Shown piece by piece: positions 55,602 to 64,000 of a stretch of 64,000 bases of DNA; positions within the stretch are counted from its first letter, which is position 1, and every line of letters starts with the position of its first letter. Origin of the DNA: Lethocerus indicus (taxonomy: Eukaryota; Arthropoda; Insecta; Hemiptera; Belostomatidae); assembly GCA_019843655.1 (NCBI GenBank), contig JACDQD010000004.1, forward strand, positions 8,556,001 to 8,620,000. Reading direction: 5' to 3'. The position numbers and the translations under genes were made by a program. Below the pieces are notes generated by a model. That model had not been told where the DNA came from and did no database searches. It saw only the letters and a program-made list of their open reading frames with translations.

Positions 55602-55602
<1 letters not shown>
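54505..55602. other. non-coding sequence with two unassigned open frames
   Basis: Plus-strand frames at 54749-54985 (78 codons) and 55057-55350 (97 codons, lysine-rich N-terminus) have plausible amino-acid composition. They have no domain I recognise, no splice context and no nearby coding partner. I do not call them genes. Confidence 0.4.

Positions 55603-55639
<37 letters not shown>
55603..55639. repeat. (TA)n microsatellite
   Basis: A pure 37-bp TA tract lies between aataag and caatcg. Confidence 0.97.
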
Positions 55640-55641
<2 letters not shown>

Positions 55642-58209
55642 ATCGATACTGAGTATTCAGGGATTCCCAAAATTAAAATATTAAAACGTCCCGACAGCGG
55701 CGTGCGTAGTTGATAGAGAATGATTGAGGGCTCGAGTCATATTTATAGTTATATATTAAAGTCCCGGTCCCAGGTTGGAGGAAAATCGATGGGGGGGGGG
55801 GTAGGGAAAGCCGAAAGTGGAAGACTGGGGATGGATCGATTGGGGCGGGCCATTGTGTTTGGACCTGTTGCCGCATTGTTGCCCGCTTCATCGCCATACA
55901 AATATTTGGGAAGGGCCGCCCCCGGCGGATGCCTTATTTAATTGAAGTGTAGAGCCGTCGCCCTCCCGGATACCGGCCCAAGGCCCGCTTTCATTATGAC
56001 CAGCCGCCGAACCTATCCATTATATTCGGCGGGGCTGACCATCGGGAACATTTTTTTCGCAAACATTCTCTCAATTCCATTAAACCAACTATTATATTAT
56101 TTTCTCTAAAGAGTATATTTATTTCAAGAGATTCAAAATCAGCGCGCTCATCAACATTTAAATAAATAAATTTAACCCCAAGTAAATTGTTCCTTTTCTG
56201 CTGCATATTTCATACATAACCGTCTCTCGAGGACCCACCCACTCTTGTGGATACGCATTTGTGCACAAGTAAAAGCCCGAAACCCAAGCGATTGTCGAAC
56301 CGCTCTCCACCCAATTTACGTGAATGTGTTTCCAACTAGATGGGACTCCCTAGTGTCACTGTAAACACGGCCAACACATAACATAGCCGTCCATATGTAC
56401 GCGATGATTTTCTGAAATAATATGGTAAAATAATATATCCCTCTCTCGAGTAGCCCGGCGGGTTAACGATGCGCCCATACGATTTCCACGATTTTCTCGG
56501 GGCGCCCTCTGCGGCGCTCCTTAACCGCGTTGCAAATGTTTAATGAATGCTAAGGCCTCTCCCTCTGACTCTCAAGGCTGTAAATTCGGCGAGGGGTAGG
56601 TGGGCGCGAGGGGGGATTAACCAGCCCTAGTTTATCCCGGCATTACGCTCCTATCTGGGGGGGGGCCGCGGCTCTAATTAGTTGCCCTAAATCCTGGCCC
56701 CTGGCCCTTGGCCCCCGCTCGCCCTCGGCACCAACCGCCGGGGAGACCCACTCGTTTTCATCTACCGGCCCTCTTTAACGCCCCCAACACACCTTAACAA
56801 GCCCCAATTTTTACTTCCCAACTCGAGCCCTCGTTCTCTTCTCGGCTAAAACGGTTTAAAAAGGAACGGCGCCGCCACTTATTTCTATAGCGAATTTCGG
56901 GTCTTTCGTTGATTATGAGTTTAGAAGTGGCCAGGTAAAACAATTTCGGATATTTTCTTCGTACAAAGGTCTTTCCACTTATACATTCTTCATTTATAAT
57001 TGCGGCCACTGGGCCATTGATGTGAATACTGAAGGAGGAAACCAATAATGAGAAACTAAACATATCGTTTAAAATTTCTCAATCCTTTTGAAACGTGCTA
57101 ATTAATTTTTCTTATAGTTATTGAAAGTAATTTTTTGGACTATACTCAAAAGCAATTTGTTATATTATTTTTGCGAATTACTGTAATAACATTAACACCT
57201 AGAAATAATTAGATATTTTCGAGCGTGATTATGGTATATACTCGAAAACAAATTTGTATTTAAATAATATACCTACTTGCCCATATTACTTTCAAGTTAG
57301 TTTTAGTACTTTCTCTAAAATTTGTTAAGACCACAAAAATGCAATATATATCTTATTCGCCTATAGAAATAGGTTCTACGTTGGTTAAATTTAATTATCC
57401 TTCGTCAGTAATAAGAATTGAAGCCATTCTAGTCAATTTGATCGAATATTCCAAGATATGCGTACTGAGTAAACGTCTGAGTAATTTCATGCTTCGTATA
57501 CTCTATCAACCCGCATCGAATATGTAGTCTCCGTCGAAAATATATTCAAATGGGGAGAAAATTCGTTTAAATATCTGCCGCTCCACGCGATTCGGCCCTA
57601 TCTCCTAAACGGCGTTTATTAAATTTAAGTGCCCATCTGCGAAATAAACCACGCCACGCGGCCCCCCCCTCTAGCATTATGGTGCACTTTAAAGTGTTCG
57701 CATTTTCAAGGAAAGCTTCCGGATAATCCGAGGGGCTTTCCCCGAGGCGAAGTACCATTTGACTGTACTTAAAAGAAAAAATGACGACAAAGAAAGCCGG
57801 GTGTGTCTTTGAATTTGACATTAAGAAAAAAAGGATACCTCTTAAGATTTTTATTTGGAGGATTGCAATTTTCTTTTCACCCGGAAGTAATTATTTCGGT
57901 CGAGATAAGGAAACGAATTCAAAAATACAATGACAATGCTAAGAGGAGGCAACTGTGTCGATTTTGGCAACAAAATAAAAAAATAAAATACCTCATAGCC
58001 TGACTCCCGAACACCGGAGAATAATTATTAAATGACTATAACGTCAAAGAATGATAATATGTGTGATAAGTATATCATGGGTTAACCTAGCTTGTTTGTG
58101 ACAACTATCTGTCTAGGTTTCTATTTGTACACTCAATTTTATTACCTAAACTGTTGTGTATTACAGTCAATGACCAAAAATATGTGCATTACAGAGAAAA
58201 TAGCCTTGA

Positions 58210-58214
<5 letters not shown>
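55640..58214. other. non-coding sequence with strong GC islands
   Basis: No gene is recognised. Islands lie at about 55700-56040, 56440-56860 and 57570-57760. Homopolymer runs are eleven G at 55791-55801 and nine G at 56657-56665. AT-rich sequence at 57060-57540 separates the islands. Confidence 0.55.

Positions 58215-58241
<27 letters not shown>
58215..58241. repeat. (TA)13 microsatellite
   Basis: A 27-bp TA tract follows aaatttta-type sequence. Confidence 0.95.
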
Positions 58242-58865
58242 CAAGAATTTACATTTTATTCTATAACAACGAATTCCCTTTTTATTTTCGCAGTCATGTT
58301 ACCCAAAACACCCATTTGAACAATTCATCTCTGTTGAAATATTCAGTTTTCCAAACATATTTTCCAGAGCGGTTTAAAATCGGTCCCGTCCCACTTTTAC
58401 ATTTTTTTTAAATTCCTGCTTCGCCAGTTAGTCAGCACCAGAGATTTATAGCGGAAACGTCCGCTGTATTAATCCGACGGGTGTAAGTTACCCTGGTGGT
58501 GACTCGAAAATCTCAACGCTCATTGCCCGGTTCAGATAAAAACCGACCGAATTCTAACTGAATTTATTATATAATTAATATATTCTTCTTGGGACCTAAA
58601 TAATACCGATAATAATCAATCAAAAGGCCGGGGAGTTCCGGGATTGATTTAATAAATAATGACAGACCAAACTTATATATTGTGGTCAAACTATGTTTTG
58701 CTTATTACAAGTCTAATTAATGGCCTATCGATATTTTCCATATTCCACTAAAACCAATTTAAAGAAAAAGAAACTTACACACAGTTGAGGAGTAGAGGAG
58801 GCAATGCCAGTTCAAATGGATTATTCTCGGCAGAATTTTGAAGCAGTCTGAATTATTGAGCACTT
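58242..58865. other. AT-rich non-coding sequence
   Basis: No gene is recognised. A minus-strand GTAAGT donor-like site lies near 58775. The preceding 22 codons are open in one frame, but no good acceptor is seen. Confidence 0.45.
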
Positions 58866-58960
58866 AGGCCGGCGTTTCACAACCCCTTTCATGTTACAGC
58901 CCACTCCTCATGCTTCAATATTTTCTCAGTGCACACCCTTATTTCTTTATTAGATGTTTA
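58866..58960. mobile_element. possible hAT-type MITE terminus
   Basis: The words ggcgtttcacaacccctttc, ...acagcccactc and ...gcacacccttatttc match the style of many hAT MITE ends. Those read roughly cag(n)gtttcccaaccttttt, then cacagcccac repeats. No matching inverted terminus or 8-bp target duplication was found, so only one degraded end may be present. Confidence 0.35.
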
Positions 58961-61900
58961 CAATTTATAGACAAGCGAATATGAAAACTAGTCTCCGCTT
59001 TAATATTTATTCCCTAATCAACCGATCCCTATCGTGAATTCTGAACTACACGAGAATATTGGAGGTTGAATATTTGTTTTATGAGTCCGAAAACCAATGG
59101 GGATTCATGGTGGAGGTGAGATTGGAAATGCACTAATAACAATAATAGTTACATTTATTGAAGCAATGTATTACAGGATATTTATTATTCCTCATTCCTG
59201 ACTGAAGGAATACTTGGGATAACGGAGAGCCCCGATTAATATGATACTGTTCAACAAATAAGTATGAATTTCTTTATTGTGCTGAGGCCTCTGAAGTATA
59301 TGATGGATATAAGAAGGGTGGTTTTAAAGGATATAGTTGGAAGAAAATATGATATTCTATAGAAGTGCCATCTCCCCCATTCACCTCAACAGCGGAGATA
59401 AGAAAATAGATAAGGATCTGTAAAAGAAAAGTCGCAGATTTAGAAAACATTTATGCAGCTCAAGGGGAAAGGGACCGAATGATGCTCCCAGTAGGAAAGG
59501 TCAGGTGCGACAGGCGATCAATTCACGGACAGTAATCTTTTTAACAGTTCACCGACAGAGTCGCTTTTCCGCAGTCGGAGTTCACATGGGACTCATCGCT
59601 CTCCGGCCTGGCAGCTTTCCGATGGGGTTAAGAGGTGTCGAAAAATAGTTTTCCGTTCGCGCGATTAATTTCTGAACTACTTTACTACCTCCGACAGCGA
59701 TAGTGACTGCGACATTTTATTTAAATTTGAAGTCGCATATTATTTCCATCATAACGTCCCTACACCTCGCAGGTAAGGCATACCTCGCAATACTCTAAGA
59801 CGAATTGTAGTGATTATCGAATGAATCCGAAGCCAGGCTGAATGTAATTAAAAACAATTAATATTGCCCATTTTCATTCGATAAACCAAGAAGAATATAT
59901 ATAAGAAATTTTGAACAAACCGACAATTCAGAACCATTGAATTGTCGTCAATACCAAAAATATCTATATATACAAAACGAATTATAACTTTAACGAATTA
60001 TAACTGTACATATCTACCAGCGGTACCATGTGGAAATGTTGTGCTTGCTTAACTATCATCCATATGAGATTAGAAAGGGCAAAATAAAAACATGAAGACA
60101 GCCAGGCATGTAACAGGGCCCCTCGCTCCCTAGAATCCCCGTTCGCGGACTCGAACGGCAAGTGTATTGTGCGAAGGCGGAATAGTGCACATCGGCGTTC
60201 AGAAGGCTCGGTTTGGGGCTTTGGCGCTGATTAGAAGGTGGCCGTGGACGGGGTAATTATTGAACGAGAAGGGGTCGCGCCCGGAGAGCAGCGCGGCCCC
60301 GCTCTATAGGTCCATTAGTCGTATTAGCACGCCCCACATTTCAAAAATCTCGGAGACAGGTTAGAGCAGAAAGGACCCCTTCCCCCTTCATTCTACCCTT
60401 CCATTACCGGTATTCATTCCGCGCCAACGTTCCACTTGCCTGCTGAGCGCATGAGACAGGTGTTCCGCGTATTCAATATTATAATGGTTTAAAATACGAA
60501 GGAGGTACATATTGTATACATGTTTTACGGAGAAACCTTCATTAGCAGATTACAAATATCTTGAGTACTACGAATTTGTACAGTACTTCCTCATAAAAGT
60601 TCATTACTATTATATAAATATATATTATGAATATTTATATACAAGTATGTCTTTTTCATTAGTGAGATGACAATATTATTGTTATTATGCTGGAAATTAT
60701 ATTTAAAGCCTAGTCTCATAACAAAATACTTGATACCGGATAACACAGGTATACTTTGCCGGGCTGATTGTTAATTTGAATAGGTTGGTGAGGGGTGAAC
60801 CCTCATATAGGACATCGAATTTGATGGGTCGGCGGAAAGAAGTGGGGAATACGCCGACATAACATTATCGTGTTAGCGGGTCAAGGCAATTTCAGGCGAT
60901 TCGGTCCCGATCGTCATTCCGTTACGCTTCCTCGTCCCGCCGCCGCCTCCGGGATCGATACCTTATTGCGCATTGAATCCACCTCAAGGCCCATGAAATT
61001 TACGGGCCCCGACTATCAATGTACAGTCGGCCGCCCTCCGAATCTACCGGATGCGGCTTCCAGCCGACTCAATTTTTACCCTCTCCTCGAATATACTGAA
61101 CGCGGAGGACGTCCGTGAAATAATTTAATCGAAACTTAAATAGAAATCAATTTGTTAAAAGCGTAATGTGACATTAGCTGGAAAATCATTAAAGGGCCGC
61201 GAAGGCCTGGCAGCGTTTAGTGGTCCTTCTGGCTAATCAATTATTAAATGTTATCACAGGATTTTATGGGGTTCATTAAACAGCTTACTAACTACCGAAA
61301 CGCGTGAGGGAAAACAGTTCAACACGCGGGTAATAATACCCCGTATGAGATGGTGGTGGAATATTCCAGGTTTTAGCACTATTAGTGCCATTTAGCACAA
61401 CAGAATTTATGTTTCGGCATTATACTATAGCATTTGTTCTATCAGCTTGTATTGTATTTTAATCTACCTCTCATTAATTATTGCATCCTATCAGATCTTA
61501 TGTATATATATTATAAAATATAATTTAAAATATAAATCTGAAACTTTTAAATGCATTCTCCGATCGATTTAAAACATTGTATATTTCAACACTCTTTTAA
61601 TTTAAAGGCTCTTTAATACGTGGACGTTTATACAAATTTCTGAAAGGGCTTCATGTCGTGTTTGCTCCCCCCTCAATTCGTACGCGGGTTGAAATATCTC
61701 CTAACAGTTCACTTTAATAATCATAGCCCTCCTGCCCCCACTCTTAAACTCGTTCCCGTGTACTGTAGCGTACAGGGTCCGCGGTCCCGTCGGCAGAATT
61801 TTAAGGACTCCTCTGGAAGGTCATTATACGAAACGACTTTCCGGGAATGTTCCCCGGTAACGCCGGAAGAAAAAAATTTCGTAATGGGGCCGTTGAGAGC

Positions 61901-62861
61901 GAGAGGTGAATTGGAATGAGCTCCTCGGATGGGGAGCGAAACAAGAGCAACTCCCGAAAACCCGACAAGTCCTTTAATTAGGAAGAAAACGCCAACCGAA
62001 CCCATTGCCTCTACACAGTCAGTTCATGAACACTGCACAGTCATTTTACGTTCCACTGTACATCCGACATGAATGCGACAGTTCAAATTTACAAATAATA
62101 ACGCTTTATATAAACTACCGTATAATAATTATGAGTGACAGGGCATTTGAAATTTTAAAGTAGTTACTTAGTAAGGTAATATTTAGCATTAAGAAGCTAC
62201 GATGAATTATTTTCTCCCTTGTATTAGATCGAAATACTGTTAGTATAACAATACTGCATGAATTTATTACTATTTACTGTGTATGTATGTATGGATTATG
62301 TGAATAATATAATAAATCTATGCTCAGCATCGCAATTGACTAATTAAATACGCGATGTTTTTGTTTTGTTGTTGTAAAATTTATGTGAACGAATGTTGAC
62401 TGATAAATTAAGTTGGGTCTAAGAAGCATTGTCATAAGCAAATTGCACACTTATTGTACGTAACTTGTTACCTTAAACATAATGCCCGCGTTAGTGGAAT
62501 CTTATATAAATTGAGAGACTCAAGAGTTAAAGTGTAACTGATATAACATCAGAGAATTAAATAGCTGACTGCGAATAAAATTGAATAAAAGTACGATGTT
62601 TCTTGGGCTTAATTAGCAAAATAAAAATTCTTATGAACCCGAAAGTTTAATTTGTAGAATATATTGACGCACAAAGTGACCTGTAAATTGCCTCCTTTCC
62701 GCAAACTACGAGTCGTATTGTTAATTTCTACAATTGGCTGAAATTCTATTGTGCAATTGTTTGTTTTAATTTTCCAATGTGACTGCGGAAAATCCAAAAG
62801 GTAGCATAATTTGTGAAAATAATTATTAAATAAATATATTTAGTAAACACATAGGACTCAC
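58961..62861. other. non-coding sequence with GC islands
   Basis: No gene is recognised. Islands lie at about 60110-60480, 60770-61120 and 61640-62000. The plus frame at 60870-61118 and the paired frames at 61653-62005 have no domain. The flanks at 61130-61640 and 62010-62860 are AT-rich. Confidence 0.55.
59921..59947. other. perfect 10-bp inverted repeat
   Basis: cgacaattca (59921-59930) and tgaattgtcg (59938-59947) are exact reverse complements with a 7-nt loop. Nearby, acgaattataact is duplicated around 59977-60005. Confidence 0.85.
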
Positions 62862-62901
62862 CGACAATAAAAGCAACAATCATACCGGCAGTTTCACTCA
62901 C
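62862..62901 (-). other. candidate micro-exon / recursive splice site
   Basis: On the minus strand the 3' splice-site sequence TTTTTTTTATTTGTTTCAG ends at 62902. It is followed directly by GTGAGT, a consensus donor, so acceptor and donor are juxtaposed as in insect recursive splice (ratchet) points. Forty nt later a second consensus donor, CG|GTGAGT, follows. The 40-nt segment is open in only one frame and encodes 13 residues beginning V-S-E-T-A-G-M, with a hydrophobic second half. The other two frames hit TGA at once. Readings: a recursive splice exon, a neuronal-type micro-exon, or chance. The gene, if any, would run leftwards and extend beyond the window. Confidence 0.4.
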
Positions 62902-63098
62902 CTGAAACAAATAAAAAAAATCCTTAGTTAGCTATTAATATAACTAAAAATATAATATTTCCTTAATTAAATTGGTGAAAATAAATGTAATGTATAAACG
63001 TAATTTACAGCACACAATAACAATTTTATATATTTATTTTTATTATACGAAAGAGTACGGAATCCCCCTTAGTAACCTAAACTAGTTCTCACTATTAC

Positions 63099-63101
<3 letters not shown>
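62902..63101. other. AT-rich intron-like sequence
   Basis: AT-rich sequence lies upstream (minus strand) of the candidate recursive splice site. Nothing else is recognised. Confidence 0.4.

Positions 63102-63157
<56 letters not shown>
63102..63157. repeat. (TA)28 microsatellite
   Basis: A pure 56-bp TA tract lies between ctactac-type sequence and ccgaaattcg. Confidence 0.98.
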
Positions 63158-63159
<2 letters not shown>

Positions 63160-63800
63160 GAAATTCGTTAGCAGCATTCTTTCCTGTCGTACAGCTTTAA
63201 AATGGCACGATTTTACCGACAAAGTATTAAAATAATATATTTATTTTATCTAGTTGATACATTTTCGCGGTTGGCCGAGGACAGTCGCCATTGATGATTA
63301 CACGTAGAGAAAAAAAGGCGGGTGATGGGAGTGATTGACAGGTCAAACCTCAAACGGGAGAATTGATGTATGGATGTTGTGGCCGACTGATGTCCCGTGA
63401 TCGATGTGCTTATACGGTCGCGGGGACCGGCAAACATCATCAAATAAGACGAATTACAGTCTGGAGACTAGACGTCGATCAAGGATATTTTCAATCTCTG
63501 AAATTGACAGTCCGGGAAAAACTGAACATCCCGGATATCCGTAAATGCTGATTCATGCTGCGACCGGAAATCTGTTCGACATTAGTAAACTGAAATACTG
63601 ATGTGGGCCCATTCTTCGGCATGATGCCATTGGCCTGGAGATCTTTTGTAACCAGGATACAAGTCAAAAGTGCCATCATTGGGTGGCTTATTTATTCCGA
63701 GAAACATAAAAACATATTGCTACATGTACTTATGATCGTCAGGAAAAGAAGCTCAGTCAGTATGAAAGTGAAACTATCATTGATGAACTACAAATGATGA
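63158..63800. other. unassigned sequence next to the retrotransposon fragment
   Basis: The composition is balanced, unlike the AT-rich flank. Open frames occur on both strands (63246-63443 and 63491-63679 minus, 63363-63551 and 63603-63797 plus), none with a domain I recognise. It may be the body of another decayed element or an unrecognised part of the retrotransposon. Confidence 0.35.
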
Positions 63801-64000
63801 ACTAAACAGTCCCCACACCCGACTCAAAAGAACCGACTTAAACAGAAAATTTGGACTCAAGGCCATTACTAAAACGGACCTAGAAATTGACCTTAAGTAA
63901 CAAACTAACAATATACAAAGCAATACTCAAACCGACATGGACATATGGTATTGAGCTATGGGGTTCCACTAAGGCATCCAACATCGCTCGCATCCAGAGA
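63801..64000 (+). mobile_element. Jockey-like non-LTR retrotransposon, ORF2 C-terminal fragment (broken)
   Basis: This encodes part of the reverse transcriptase polyprotein (ORF2) of a LINE of the Jockey type, which copies its own RNA into the genome. From 63808 one frame reads S-P-H-T-R-L-K-R-T-D-L-N-R-K-F-G, the conserved stretch after the catalytic core, and ends at a TAA at 63898. A frame shifted by one base continues from 63899 to the window edge with K-L-T-I-Y-K-A-I-L-K-P, then W-T-Y-G-I-E-L-W-G, hallmarks of the thumb and C-terminal region. The frameshift, and a missing Trp before P-H-T-R, show that the copy is inactive. No recognisable RT core (F-A-D-D) lies upstream, so the copy is probably 5'-truncated. 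The 3' end is outside the window. Confidence 0.9.

Noticed and set aside
57803..58003. 66-codon frame with GG-L-Q-F-S-F and N-K-K-I-K resembling a FLYWCH finger
   Set aside because: Cysteine, tryptophan and tyrosine positions do not align convincingly.

Overview
The window looks like non-coding DNA from an animal genome, most likely an insect. Five things point that way: almost no coding density, many (TA)n and (GA)n microsatellites, no CpG depletion visible to the eye, a Jockey-type non-LTR retrotransposon fragment at the right edge, and several sequences shaped like splice sites. A hymenopteran (ant, bee or wasp) would fit the CpG-rich mosaic and the long (GA)n tract, but that is a guess. 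No operons, ribosome-binding sites or prokaryotic genes are visible. I recognise no intact protein-coding gene. The longest ATG-started open frame is 188 codons. It and the other long frames lie in GC-rich patches or repeats, about what chance allows in 64 kb read in six frames.

The layout is a mosaic. GC-rich, CpG-rich islands of about 200-700 bp (for example near 500-860, 1.9-2.2 kb, 8.3-8.8, 10.2-10.9, 13.6-14.2, 18.3-19.4, 22.0-25.9, 28.9-29.9, 30.5-31.7, 35.1-35.4, 37.4-37.9, 40.2-40.6, 42.2-42.6, 50.2-50.6, 55.0-56.8, 60.1-61.1 and 61.6-62.0 kb) alternate with AT-rich spacers. The islands carry homopolymer G/C runs of 9-11, a G-quadruplex motif, palindromes and TAATTA-type words. The spacers carry seven (TA)n tracts, one 111-bp (GA)n tract, small tandem duplications and hairpins. 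A 70-bp minisatellite with three copies lies at 7.4-7.6 kb.

Recognisable mobile-element or gene debris is sparse. There is a Jockey-like reverse transcriptase C-terminal fragment at 63.8-64.0 kb (plus strand, one frameshift), a hAT-MITE-like end near 58.87 kb, and tRNA-like SINE relics near 17.5 and 39.9 kb. A FLYWCH-type zinc-finger pseudo-exon behind a possible splice acceptor lies at 41.3-41.6 kb, with a weaker second candidate at 20.95 kb.

The most interesting signals are on the minus strand. At 62,862-62,901 a polypyrimidine-CAG acceptor abuts a GTGAGT donor sequence, with a second GTGAGT donor 40 nt downstream. That is the arrangement of a recursive splice site or micro-exon. A similar, weaker arrangement occurs at 46,013-46,082. 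Together they suggest that the window could lie inside a long intron of a minus-strand gene. This is inference and needs RNA data.
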